From: Rotaria sp. Silwood1
Lineage: Eukaryota; Rotifera; Eurotatoria; Philodinida; Philodinidae
Direction: 5' to 3'
NCBI GenBank assembly: GCA_905250075.1
Contig: CAJNOP010000388.1
Coordinates: 1-64,000, forward strand
DNA: 64,000 nt
This document shows, in pieces, positions 13,201-26,419 of this stretch. Each line of letters begins with the position of its first letter. Position 1 is the first letter of the stretch. The notes beneath the pieces were generated by a model, which ran no database searches, was not told where the DNA came from, and saw nothing but the letters and a program-made list of their open reading frames with translations. The position numbers and the translations under genes were made by a program.

Positions 13201-15243
13201 TTTTCAAATTAACAATAGAAAAAAAAATTCTATTACTTTGTCAAACAAAAATAATTAATCGATATTCTAAACAAATTATCAAGTTCATACAATTTCTTTC
13301 TATACATTCACATGTTAAAATAATCTAAAATTAACATATTTTAAATTAATTTGATGTTCAAGCATTCGCACTAATAAATTAAAGCTTTTCTATCGAGATT
13401 TGATTCTCTACATGAAAGATTTTCTGACAAAATCTTGTCATTCTAAATTAATAAAGCATAGTATTTTATTATTTATGACAAGAAATATAATTGATTGAAA
13501 AAAAACTAAATTATGTTATATTTATCTTAGATGATACCTGTTCCACAATATCCATTATATAGTGCTACGTTATCTGAATATGGTGCTTATCAAATTGAAT
13601 ATTATCTTGATGAAGATAATAATTGGGCATTGAATATAGATGAATTAGAACGAGCAATTAAAGAATCCAAAGATCATTGTGTACCACGTGGTATTGTTAT
13701 AATTAATCCTGGAAATCCTACAGGTAAAAAATATCTTCAAATATGAACGAGATTAATTCATTACTTTTGAGTCATCACTATGTGCATCATTTAGATTCTA
13801 TTGAAATATGAACATTCTGAAAAGTTCTTGAGTTTTTAGCTGCTTATAGCGAAGATATCGCATCTTTTAACTGAATATTATGGATTCGTCGGAGTAAAAG
13901 TCACTTTCGAATTATGATTTAAAAATAATTTATTATGAATGTGTGAGATCCTTTTATATGATTTTATTCTAAATAAAAAGATCTGAAACTTTCAAAATAA
14001 ACTATTTTTATTAAAAATTGTGTCGATGCAAATTTTTTCCGATATTCCTGAGGGAAATCACAGTGTTCAATGAAAACCTATTCTAAAACTAAGAACTCAA
14101 GCTCTTTTTCAGGATGTGCATACCTCATTAGAATTTACAGGATGCACACATTTCCGATTCAAAAGCAATTAATCAGTTAGAAAAATTTCTTTCCTTGTAA
14201 GGTTTTTCTTTTCTATTTTGATATTTTATTTTCTTTGATTAGGTCAAGTTCTTTCACGTGATAACATTGAAAATGTAATCCGTTTTGGTAAAAAAAGAAA
14301 AAAAGGACAAAATAATTTATTTAATTTAATGTTTTTTTTTTGTATAATTATTTAGCTGAAAAACATCGATTATTTATATTGGCTGATGAAGTCTATCAAG
14401 AAAATGTTTATTTACCAGGTTCAAAATTTTTTTCATTTAAAAAAGTTTTAATGGATCTTGGTGCACCATACAATCGTATGGAAATAGGTATTTCTATTTC
14501 TATTTTAAAATTTCTTTTCTATTAATGACTTTTTTTTTTAATATTTAGCTTCATTTCATTCAGCATCAAAAGGTTGGCATGGCGAGTAAGTCGAATTTTA
14601 ATTTCTTTAAAGAAAATATTTTGTTTTTGTTTCTCAGATGTGGTTCTCGTGGTGGTTATTATGAATTAGTTAATATTGATAAGGATGTACGACTGCAAGT
14701 CAATAAATTAATATCTGCATCATTATGTTCAGGAGCTTGGGGACAAGCTATGATGGATGCAATAATAAATCCACCAAAAGAAGGTGAACCATCATATGAA
14801 TTATATAAAAAAGAACGTTTAGATATTGTTAATCGATTAAAACAAAAAGCTGAGCTTGTTAGTCAATTATTTAATTCTGTTGAAGGTGTACGATGTAATG
14901 CTGTTATGGGGTTAGTTAATAAAAATAAGCATTTTTTTTGGTTTTTTAATTTTAAGGAAAAATTTATGTTTTTTCTTGTAGTGCTATGTATGCATTTCCA
15001 CGTGTTGAAATACCGGAAAAAGCAATTCAACATGCAAAATCAAAAAATATGGCACCTGATGCATTTTATTGTTTTCAATTACTTGAAAAAACTGGTATAT
15101 GTGTTGTACCTGGTAGTGGTTTTAAACAAAAACTAGGTACACATCATTTCCGTACAACAATTTTACCACCAGTTGACCAAATGAAAGATATGGTAGAAAA
15201 ATTCCGAACATTTCATATGGAATTTTTACGTGAATGGAAATAG
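10221..15243 (+). CDS. GPT: Alanine aminotransferase, predicted mitochondrial isoform (exon 1a)
   Basis: Alternative 5' exons 10221-10371 and 10434-10477, spliced in phase 0 to the common exons 12494-12589, 12662-12952, 13531-13723, 14243-14287, 14356-14487, 14549-14585, 14638-14910 and 14982-15243, give 507 aa. The first 34 residues ([20 protein letters not shown], then further basic and hydroxyl residues) look like a mitochondrial presequence: one Glu, no Asp, several Arg/Lys/Ser/Thr. The ALT core then begins ([20 protein letters not shown]). ALT transfers the amino group between alanine and 2-oxoglutarate using PLP. An internal ATG just before QNLNP could also start a shorter form. Exon 1a has an intron inside the YAVRG/P codon region that exon 1b lacks. 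The alternative is that 1a is the stump of a decayed tandem copy, but both of its donor sites and its phase are intact. Confidence 0.65.
12294..15243 (+). CDS. GPT: Alanine aminotransferase, predicted cytosolic isoform (exon 1b)
   Basis: Nine exons: 12294-12425, then the common exons 12494-12589, 12662-12952, 13531-13723, 14243-14287, 14356-14487, 14549-14585, 14638-14910, 14982-15243 (486 aa, usual ALT length about 496). Family landmarks in order: [104 protein letters not shown], the PLP-lysine segment [18 protein letters not shown], and the C-terminal [12 protein letters not shown]. The enzyme is a PLP-dependent fold-type I aminotransferase converting alanine plus 2-oxoglutarate to pyruvate plus glutamate. 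Exon 1b encodes a short acidic/Asn-rich N terminus without presequence character, so a cytosolic product is likely. Exon 1b begins in a good start context (aaaATGg). Confidence 0.92.
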
Positions 15244-16289
15244 ATTTTAGTGTTTTTCTTTTTTTATAATAAAATTAGTTGATGAAAATGAACCTGTATT
15301 ACTAGAATACTAAGATTATTAATAAAAAATCATATTATATAGTGAGAATTGTATGCTATCAATTTTGAATAATATGGATGATTAAATGTCTAATTAGATA
15401 ATAGTATTGTTTGAGATTTAGTAGGACAATTCAATAGCTCGAAAAACTTTCAAAAACTAGTTATCTATTAGTAAAAGTGTATGTTGATATGAAACAAATG
15501 ACTACGATGAATTATGAAACGTGAGATCCCAGAAGCATAAATAGAGAAGAAACATAAATACTTCCGGCTTTTTTCTAGAATAACAACATCGTTCAAAGTA
15601 GTACGTGATGAAAATCATGGAAAGTGTTTAGAAAATAAAATAACGTGCCAAATTAAAAAAAATCATATTGTTTATGAAAGATCTAAGCGCTCAAACTATG
15701 CTTTCATGCATTTATCTTCATCACAATTGATCTAACGGAAATGGTTTTTTTTTTNNNNNNNNNNNNNNNNNNNNNNNNNNNNNNNNNNNNNNNNNNNNNN
15801 NNNNNNNNNNNNNNNNNNNNNNNNNNNNNNNNNNNNNNNNNNNNNNNNNNNNNNAAAGTGCTTAGGTAAGTTTTAAATTAGAGAAAAAGTTTCATGAGTT
15901 TATGTAATTTTTTTCGAAAATATTTATTATGAAATGATAAAATTAGAAAGATGTCCTTATATAATTGCTACTAAAGACATATTTTAATATTGAATAGTTT
16001 ATTGACCAATAGTTAAATGTAATTATATAATATGGAGTATATTTCTTTTTTCCAAAACGAAATATTACGATTATAATTACAAATTAAATAATATCTATGA
16101 AAAATATTATTTAACAAATAATTTTCGTTTTTGTATGTACAAATGGTGAATTCTTCTTTCGTCAAGTATTGTAGAAATCGAATGTAAAGATATAAACTTT
16201 TATTAATATTTACTTAAGAACGAAGAAGAGAATACTTACGCACGTGTGATACAGCAATAGTAAAATAAGATTTTTTTCTTCAAAATTAA
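15244..16289. other. Intergenic region between ALT and GspSA, containing an assembly gap
   Basis: AT-rich spacer with an AATAAA-like word near 15268 that could be the ALT poly(A) signal. A 100 bp run of N at 15755-15854 hides sequence next to a poly-T tract. No coding pattern was seen on either strand outside the gap. Confidence 0.5.
15755..15854. other. Assembly gap (100 N)
   Basis: Exactly 100 undetermined bases follow a poly-T run. The round length suggests a scaffold-join placeholder of unknown true size. Anything in it, including regulatory sequence of GspSA, cannot be read. Confidence 0.99.
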
Positions 16290-19200
16290 ATGATATCTTC
16301 AATAATTCGAAAATCTTCTGTGATATTTATTCGAACACATGTGAAATATATATCACTTCGAAAATATCCAAAATTATTCTATTCTCGAAGCAGTACTTCT
16401 AGTAAGTATTTCGAAATACAAATTTGAACATGTGTAAAATAAGTACGATTATAAAACAGATTAAATATCAAGTTTAATTCTCGACATCTAGCGACGTTGT
16501 TAAAAAAAAATAATAAGTCGCTACTTATTGATGGTTTTTATAAAAGAATTATTTAAGAAGAATAGCAAATGCAGCGTCAATGCGTAATAATATGACTCAC
16601 TCTCAAAACAACGGAACTGTTTTTTTTTGCCATGTCATGTAAAGAATGAATTTCTTTGAGTAAAGAAAGGCGATTATAGGAACACATGGTAATCATATGA
16701 ATGTTGACTGATATGACGCAGAGAGTTTGTTTTTTCTAAGAGCAGAATTTTGCATCGTCATCAGCGTTATATAACTTTGTTTTCTGTTGTTCTTGTCTTT
16801 ATATGCATATATATATACATTCAGTATTCTATTCCTTTTTTATTTTAAATTTAAAAAAAAAAGAAAAACAATTGAGAAAAACATTTCGCATACAAAAACA
16901 AAAACAACAGCAACAACAGCCAATACGTCTGATTCGATTGTGAAATTTTACAGCTGTTTTATTCGGTTCGATAATATAAATGTATGTAAAACTCATCATA
17001 ATTAGTGGAATTATTCATTTTTTTTCTGTAAGAATAATAAAAAAAAATATCTTTTCTCTTAATTTTTTTTTTTTTTTGTTAAATTTAATTATTTTTCAAA
17101 GGTTGTTATCGAGGTATTTTCACCTTTGTACTGTATATTAGACAATAGATAAAGCGAAGTACATTATCGATGTGTTGTTCTGTCTAAAGGTCTCGATAGG
17201 AGAGCGAAGGAAAGGAAGCCGACTATCTTCTCTTATTTTTTACTACATGACTGCCAAAAACTGTCTAGCAAATTCTAGCAGACATATGTGTATTCTGTTT
17301 TCCGCGAAACAATCTATGGACTTGTTGCCCTTCTTACTTTCTTGATAAACATCGACAGCCATGGTTCTTTCATGGTATATCGAAAGGTACAAACGTTGAA
17401 AGAGCATACACATATAAGAAAAGAAATATAAAAAGAAGATAGTAAAATGGTTGAAATTTACTCGTATAGGAATAATTAAAGACTAAAATAAAACTTAGTT
17501 TATAATGAAAGTACGATAGAAATGAAAAAAAAAAAAGAAATTCTTTTATTCATTTTTGCAGAAAGTCTAGTTTTTGAAAAATCATAAAATGACTTAATAC
17601 TACTTCCTATCAACTTATGATTCATATCATTTCAAACATTGTTCTTCTTATGTTGATAAGAAAGATAAAGATAATAAATATACAATACAACTAAAGTTAC
17701 ACAATCATATATCATCTTTTCTTTTTTGTTATATTATAGAATCTATTATGCTGAAAAGTGAAACAAAAGTTATACCATTTAATAAAGTACAAGGTGTAGC
17801 TTCAACAAATGTTCATGCATATTCAAATGGTGATGGAGAGTTCTTTTCTGTTGAACGTCATTATTTACATGGAATATTTATGGGTTTTAAATGGCAATGT
17901 GTTGAATTTGCACGTCGATGGTTATTAATGCGTAAAAGTTGTATATTTCCACCTGTACCACATGCTGCTGATATGTGGAATGATCTAAAATATGTTGAAC
18001 GTGTTACTGATGGTAAAAAATTTCCAGTTAAAGTATTTCCAAATGGTTCACCACATAAACCAAAACCTGATTCATTATTAATTTATGCACGTAATGATGA
18101 ATTACCATTTGGTCATGTTGCAGTTATATGTGATGTTGTACCTAATTTTATTCGTATAGCTGAACAAAATTATATTTATCATAGTTGGTCAGATAACTAT
18201 GCACGTGAAATTCCTTTAATTATTAAAGATAATTGTTATTTTATTGAAGATGAAGATGATATCTGTGGTTGGATTGAAATCGATGATAATGATGAATTAC
18301 AACCATTAGATGAAACAAGACTTGATACAATATTAAAACAGTATCAAGAAGCTACACCCATAGGCACATTAAACCGTTGTTCAATAACAGATAAAGATTT
18401 TCATTCAATTAATAATTGGTTAAATGAAGATGATCCAGCAGAAAAATATTTCATTCAATTATATGGACCAAATTTAATACGTGCTAATACAGATACATTA
18501 CCTTATTATAAAGTTGATCAAAATTTCGCATTATCTGTAGGTAGTACATCAAATGAATTACATGAAATGTTTATGGATGCAACAAATTATGTTATTGAAA
18601 ATGATGATGTATTAAGAAATTTTTGTATACCAGAAATTTTCTGGCCCAAACTTCGTCAATCATGGTTACATGAAAGAGATTTAATGATGACTGGACGTTT
18701 TGATTTAGCATTTGATGGTCAACAATTAAAAACTTTTGAATATAATGCTGATAGTGCATCAGCATTATTTGAAATGGCTATTATACAAGAAAAATGGGCA
18801 GAAGCTGCTAAAATTGATCATACATTTATGTCTGGATTTCAATTACATCGTTTATTAGTTAAAAATTGGCAAAAAGTTTGTTCACATATAAATATAAAAT
18901 ATGTTCATTTATTAATTGATAATGATCCAGATGAAATTTTAACATCACTTTATATGCAACGTGTTTTAAAAGAAGCAAATATTGAATCAAAATTATGTAT
19001 TTTATATGATAATTTATATTGGAAAGATTCAAAAATAATTGATAATGATGGTAATGAAGTACAATTAGTATGGAAAACATGGATGTGGGAAACTGTTTTT
19101 CATGATTATTTACAAGCTGAACAAGATGAAAGTTTAAATAAAAAAATTAATGGTGAACATCCACGTTTATGTCAAATTGTATTAAATGATCATATTAAAG

Positions 19201-19607
19201 TTATTGAACCATTATGGAAAGTAATACCAAGTAATAAAGCAATATTACCTATTCTATGGTCAATGTTTCCTAATCATCCACATTTATTACATAGTGAATG
19301 GACATTAACAGATGATTTAAAACAAAATGGTTATGTTAAAAAACCAATTGTTGGTCGTTGTGGACATAATGTTACTTTATATGATGTTAGTGGAGATTCT
19401 ATTCTTGATGAAACAAAAGGAAAATTTGTTGATAGAGATGTAATTTATCAAAAATTATTTTCATTACCAAAATATGAAGATTATTATGCTATAATTGGTA
19501 GTTGGATTGTACATGGATTATTTGCAGGATTTGGTATACGAGAAGATAAAAAATTAATAACAGATGCAGAAAGTCCTGTAGCTGCTTGTTGTATAGTATG
19601 GAAATAA
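16290..19607 (+). CDS. gsp: Bifunctional glutathionylspermidine synthetase/amidase with predicted mitochondrial presequence
   Basis: Two exons: 16290-16401 and 17740-19607 (659 aa). Starting at the internal ATG 17748 gives 619 aa, the length I recall for the E. coli enzyme. From that ATG, an N-terminal CHAP amidase domain has the catalytic pair C51 (KWQCVEFARRW) and H123 (GHVAVI), plus RIAEQNYIYHSW. The C-terminal ATP-grasp synthetase domain has ITGR-like MTGRFDLAFD, EYNADSAS, VWKTWMWET, IPSNKAILPILWSMFPNHP and the IVGRCG loop. The enzyme joins glutathione to spermidine with ATP and hydrolyses the product. Exon 1 has its own ATG, a gtaagt donor at 16402 and phase 1, and joins exactly in frame (A|AA). 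It encodes 40 residues rich in Arg/Lys/Ser/Ile without acidic residues, typical of a mitochondrial presequence. The coding body is one intron-free exon, unlike its multi-exon neighbours, which fits acquisition from bacteria. The acceptor 8 nt before ATG 17748 could instead serve trans-splicing. Confidence 0.85.
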
Positions 19608-21956
19608 AATAAATCAGATTAATATTTGGCACCTATTTGTTTTTGAAATAATTTCACGAATGTTTAAAAGAATGTTCCATTTGTTTTTTCTTCCTTTATA
19701 GTTTTTTTTGTCGTGTGTTTACATGTCAAATATATTTTAAAATTTCCATTCGAATACAAAAAACAAACAAAAAGATATTTGAGTTATAGCTGAATATGAA
19801 GATATTCGGAATATGTCACAATAAATCGACTGTTATAATGATTGTGTTATGTATTGAAGATAAAGTTGAGAATGATGATGATATTGAAGAAAATTTAGTA
19901 TTTTTTCTAGCAAAAAAAAATTACAAATAAAATTACAAGAAAGAATTTCTTTGAATATATGAATAAAATAGAATTTGAGGTACTATGTCTAGAATTAGTA
20001 CAGTGAGTAATATGGATTTTGAAATAAAAGATACGTAAACGTATGATGAATATCCTGAGACGGAGTAAACAAAAGAGAGAACTTCGAAATGAGTTGATTT
20101 AAGATGAAACTATTAAAATAAATCTGTTATTATTATTTTATCCTTCCAATGAACTTTCGAAAGTAAGATATGTCCAGAAGTTTTTATTGAAGAAGATATT
20201 CACTTTATACTTATTCTTCTTTTAATGAAATCTTATGTTTTTGTTGTAGAAGATTATTTTTATTTTTCGGATCATTACCTTTTGATTTTAATGTTTTTAC
20301 GTTAATTCTCTTGAAATCCTTCATCATCAGTTAATGATACATCTGATGAATAATCTGTATTAGTTTTACGTTTTGATCTTGATAATTATTCTGTAAGAAC
20401 ATTTTCGATTATGATAATAGTTGGTTTTCTGATATATAAAAATGATTGATTAGTGGAAACAAATTTAAAACAAAATATCATCTACTATGTAGCTGTTCCT
20501 TTAGGTGAACTACACATTTTAGATCGAGATGATACACAAGAATTTCTATATGACATATAAAACGTTGTCGTTTGATTTTAATAAAATTAAAATAATATTT
20601 TATTTTTTTTCAATTAACATACATTCTATGTGTCACTGTAATTCATATAAATTTAAATCAATCTGAAACTAATATAATATATAAATTTTCTGAAGATTTC
20701 GTCAGCGAACTGTTTGGCAATAATTATATACGAATAGAAAATTGTAAAATATAAATATAGGGTTTCTTAAAAGTCACTATCCAAAAAAATTATTATCCGA
20801 ATTTAGGGAAATAATCATGGATAGAAACATACAAAAAAAACAGCTTCATGTATTAGTCAACCTTCAACAACAAATTCAAATGTTTGACACTGTAAAATCT
20901 TTATTTTCTATCTAAAAAAAACCAAAGTTAATATGTTGTTCTATTTTTCATTGTTTCACAAATAATCAAATAATTCTTCAATTGTTCAACGCTTCATTCT
21001 ATTAATACACTGGTTGTTTAAGAAAAATATATAATACTGTAAGCTACCTACTCATCTATTATTTGTATTCTTGTTACTAGGACAATATAAATAGAAGTTA
21101 TTCAATTTCTCATTTCTTTGTCTATTTGCATAAAGAGTTCCTTTTTAATTAGATTTTGGTCACGTATTTATCAGAAATAGCATTTGCGTCTATGATGTCG
21201 CGACACTATAAAGTTCATTCTTGACATAACTATACTCTAAAAAAAAAAACAAGTACAAAGGTCAACATTTTTCATCAGTAGCATAAGCTCTAACTTATAA
21301 TTACTTTTTCATCTCAAAAAAAGTCTTCAAGAAAATAATTACTAAATAAAAACATGACATATGACGAAGTATCTGTCATAGATAATAAAACAAACGACTA
21401 ACATCAATGGTGATATCTTATTAAAAATCTAAAAATATTTTTCTTTTCTGAAGAGTTTCATTCATATGACAAATCTTGATTACTTAATCAAATCAAAACT
21501 AATGATTTATAAAGACTTTATTGACATCATCAGAATGTTATCTATCTTTCGTCGATTTATAAATTTAAATTAAAGAAAACAATCTTTAATCAATACGAGT
21601 ATTTCTAATTAATTTTTATATGAAAAGAAAAGGAAATAATAACTGTTTAGAACAAACAGGATGTTCATAGTAAAATTTTCTATGTAATTGTGTTTTCGAT
21701 GCAAATGATAATTGAAATCATATTGTATCTTGTCCAACTAAATTTACATATTTCAATGAATAAGCCAATTGTTTACACTTATTAAATTTGTACTCGTCTA
21801 CCTGAGAAAACTAAATATGTCACTTTCGAAGGATTTTAAAAGTCGAGAAAAAAATATTTATTTTATAAAGTGTTTTTGCATTGATTATTTCATTGGAAGA
21901 AATTTTTCAAATCGTCTACCAAATAAGACTGTTAAGTTCAAAATACTGAAAAATTA
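19608..21956. other. Intergenic region downstream of GspSA, with possible decayed coding remnants
   Basis: No intact gene was found. Short peptide-like stretches broken by stops occur on the plus strand (about 19840-20110; phrases such as EDKVENDDDIEENL and SRISTVSNMDFEIKDT) and on the minus strand (about 20400-20200; SRSKRKTNTDYSSDVSLTDDEGFQEN-like, interrupted). They could be relics of an exon or chance in AT-rich DNA. The rest is AT-rich without visible features. Confidence 0.35.
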
Positions 21957-22262
21957 GGGATGCACCAGTCCCAGTTCTGACTGATGAACTGGGTCCCAGT
22001 CATTGACTGGGTGTGGGTGTTGTTTGGATGCGGGAATAGTTAGAATGGCAATAACGACACCCATACCAACGTCAAACCAACCACCCCCACCCACACCCTT
22101 AGAAAAGAGGGAAGTACCGATAGATTAGCGAAATAAACGTCAAATGACTAAGTACCCGGTCGGACTGGGTATCCAGTCGGACTGGAACCCAGTCCGACTG
22201 GGTGCCCAGTCCGACTAGAACCCAGTTCGACTGGGACCCAGTTACTGGCACTGGTGTACACC
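21957..22262. mobile_element. TA-flanked foldback/MITE-like element with palindromic CCCAGTC repeats
   Basis: A 306 bp island clearly richer in GC than its surroundings, bounded by TA on both sides (21955-21956 and 22263-22264). The ends are imperfect terminal inverted repeats: GGGATGCACCAGTCCCAGT on the left and, read on the other strand, GGTGTACACCAGTGCCAGT on the right. Both arms then continue with ACTGGGTCCCAGTC. Inner inverted copies of a GGGTGTGGGTG word (about 22010 and 22090) face each other. The right half (about 22155-22245) is a short tandem array of roughly 17 bp palindromic units of the form CCCAGTCCGACTGGG. It encodes no protein. A TA duplication would fit a Tc1/mariner-type transposase in trans. 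Confidence 0.6.
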
Positions 22263-22590
22263 TATGAAAAATGTCAGTTGATAGTGCATATTTGATGTTT
22301 TTCAGTATAATTGCCTGGAAGAAAACCTTCCGACTCTAATACTTCGGATTATTCTATAGTATACAAAGGTTTAGCTTCTCATTAGGACAGAGTCGAAAAC
22401 AATTTACCCTATGTTTGGGCTATGGCTGGCTTTTTTCATGAAGTGTCTCTTAAGAGCCATTAATGAAAGAAAATTGATCGATATCCTTTCTACCTTGATT
22501 CTGATTTTCAATTAGAAAAAGATTAGTACGCGATTATTCTCTCTATTGCCAATGTTTTTCGTCTCACGAAAAAACAAATTTATAGTACCC

Positions 22591-22598
22591 TATATAAG
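22591..22598 (+). promoter_or_regulatory. TATA box of the astacin gene
   Basis: TATATAAG stands 45 bp before the ATG at 22636. A transcript starting about 30 bp downstream would have a 5' UTR of only about 15 nt. Position and perfect consensus support it; no initiator was tested. Confidence 0.6.
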
Positions 22599-22635
22599 GA
22601 CTGTTTCTCAATTGCGAAAGCACAACAATATCAAA

Positions 22636-23635
<1,000 letters not shown>

Positions 23636-26419
23636 CCATACACAATTCTATTTGAATAATAATTGAAACCAGTTGACAAATATCAATAAAAAGATCTTTA
23701 TTTGTTCACTCGAGAATCTAAGACTTAATGAGTTGCATTTGAGCAAATCAATGTAAAAACTACAGTGATCAAGAAGGTCCAACTCGTTGTCTATAAATTT
23801 GAGATTGATTCATAGACATTCAGCAAAACCTTATTTGAATGAAAGACGTTTGTCTCTTTCTATTGACGTATATCTGAAATAATGGTTATCTTAAAACGAT
23901 AAATACGTCACAGGACAGTATTAACGAGCATGCTCTCAAGAAGCTATTAACACAGTTAAAAATCTGTACGTTTTCCTCTCTCTCTCTCTGTTTATGCCTT
24001 GAAAAACAAGGGCAAAAATACAAAAAAAACCAACGGTTAATCGAGGTCAATGAAAAAGAAATAATGCCAATGTTATAAAAATGCACTGTAATGGATAGTA
24101 TGAGAAAATAAGTAAGCATGGCACTCAGTGGCGTACGCAGAAATTTTTCAAGGGGGGGGCCCAACTTCGTAGGGGGGCCGGCCATGGCATAAAAAATTTT
24201 TTTTCACATGAAAATATTTTTTCCTGTACCCCCCTCCAGGACTTTTTCGTCTCAAGGGGGGGGGGCCGAGCCCCCACGGCCCCCCCCTGCGTACGCCACT
24301 GATGGCACTCTTTCGATGCATCCAGTATCATCTTCAATCATGATCTTTTTTTATTTCACCATACATGTTATACGTGGAAGTGCATAAACAATCAGCACCC
24401 ACTTGCGAAGAATCAATAATTTTGTCACAGGCATGCATGTTTCTCATTTTCTTTTCGTAGACTTCATTTGATGTATAGATTCATCGGATCTCCGTGAATG
24501 ATGTTGTACGAACTACGAGCCGAAAGAAAGCACAGTTGTGCACCAGCATAAAATTTCCATTGTAGTGGATTCTGCTGAGTTCTTGACAGAATGGGATACA
24601 ATAGGTATTGTCAATGCAAAATGTATGCATTTAAAGGCAACGAAAACAATTCTCTCACTTCGAAACTATCTGAACTGTTCAAAAGAATTTTGATATATTC
24701 CTACACATGTATCAATTGTTGACGATGATCACAGGTATCACCATGCATATCCCATCAAAATATCGTCTCTGAAGTCATGAAAATAGTGAGATAATTTAGG
24801 ATATTCATCGACGATTGACTGTCTCGATTCTCTTCTACGAAACATAGCGAGACTAGATTTGGTCGGCATTCCTTACACATATAGTCACAAAAGAACTAAT
24901 GAGAATAATGATTACATGTTTTTGACTTGTTGAATGTATCATTTTATCAAAATAGGCCATCGATTATGGTTCGCGGTGATAATGTTATCATTCATGTCCC
25001 AAATCCCGTGTCTAATTGAACAGAACTATGTACATACAAAAAACTTACGAACATATAAATTTACTCAGTTTTCTTTTTTGTCGAAGGAAAGACGCTCAAT
25101 GACAATGATATGAGATAATTCACCGTGAGTGAATGATTTCGGAATATGATTAATAAAATGAAAACTCTTTATGATAACAAGCCATTCATTGAAAGATATC
25201 AGGTTCGTCTATATATATATTTAAAGAAAAAAAAGAGCAATCTCATCAAGTTCATCATTATTCAAACTAATTTTGAATAATTTCAAATTGTATTTTGATA
25301 TATTTTAGTCAAAAGCTCGTAGATTAATATGACAGCGTTGATGTCACCTACAATTATTAAAAGAAATTAGAAATCATCCATAAAGAACTTCCAGTTAAAG
25401 AGACGAGACCGTCAAAACTGGACAAATCTAAATCGATGGTGTAGGGAATTCAAATATTTCTGGGCATACAGATACTTACCATGAATAGTTTCCTTTTTAT
25501 CAAGTTATTAGACCATTATAATATTCTTCATCTTTGATTACATTTCTAATCTAAGTAAATAGTGAAATGGCAAAGAAGTTCGTCTTATAAAAAAGTTGTG
25601 TATAGTCGAACCTTATCTCTGAAAAATATTAATATGTTCATGCATGATTACTACAAATCATTCATCTTGTGGCTATTCTAGAATTTTCTTGCATGCACAT
25701 ACTGCATTTCGCTCGCATTTATATGCATTTTTCAAGATTTTGTGTTTAACTGGAGAAAACAAAAACTCCTGCAATAGGTTAGAATTTTGTTTATTGTTTA
25801 TGAAATGCATGTTTTCATTCCTGTCTTTGATATATTTATGTTATAAAATTATTATTTAATAAAAAAAGAAGCAGTATATTTGAACAAGAAGGCTTTCCTG
25901 AAAGCTTTGTTTCTACTATGAATGTATACAAAGAAGTAGGGATCTATAAAACTGAATAGAGGTGAAGATCTACAAGGGAGGAAGGGGACAAAAAATTCGA
26001 TTATTTGCTGAAAGTCCTTTCAGGATAATTTCTTACAAGATAATTAAAATGCTAATAATATTTCTGTATTTCACACCGTTTTAGATCTAAAAGTATCGAA
26101 TTAGTTCTTGTCTCAGAACTTTTCAACATATCTAGCTATACAATAGAGGTCACTAGTTATCAAATTGAATAACAATAAAATCTTGGGATTTGAAAAATTT
26201 ACATGATTAAAAATAAAATTTTGACTTAGCTATCATTTCATTTTTTTATTATTCTCAAATATTTTGAAATAATTATCATAATCCTGTTGGTCATTGCCAA
26301 GCAATAATGCATAAAAAATGGTTGTCAACATTCCGACATACTTACCTATAAGAAGAAACAGTGTATTAGTGTTTTTCAATTGTCGTTCTCGTCATCAATA
26401 AACTAAACAATCGTTTACA
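23636..26419. other. Intergenic region containing a hAT-type MITE
   Basis: Apart from the MITE at 24126-24301 and a poly(A) signal for the astacin gene, no gene, repeat array or RNA was recognised here. The longest open frames are short and without domain character. Confidence 0.5.
24126..24301. mobile_element. hAT-type MITE (176 bp)
   Basis: Perfect 15 bp terminal inverted repeats, CAGTGGCGTACGCAG at the left end and CTGCGTACGCCACTG at the right, are flanked by an identical 8 bp direct repeat ATGGCACT (24118-24125 and 24302-24309). An 8 bp target duplication with CAGTGGCG ends is the hallmark of hAT-family non-autonomous elements. The interior has long G and C runs pairing with each other and no coding capacity. 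The perfect duplication suggests a fairly recent insertion. Confidence 0.88.

Noticed and set aside
22005-22100. GGGTGTGGGTG words resembling rotifer telomere repeats (TGTGGG)
   Set aside because: Only two isolated, inverted copies inside a transposon-like element. No tandem array.
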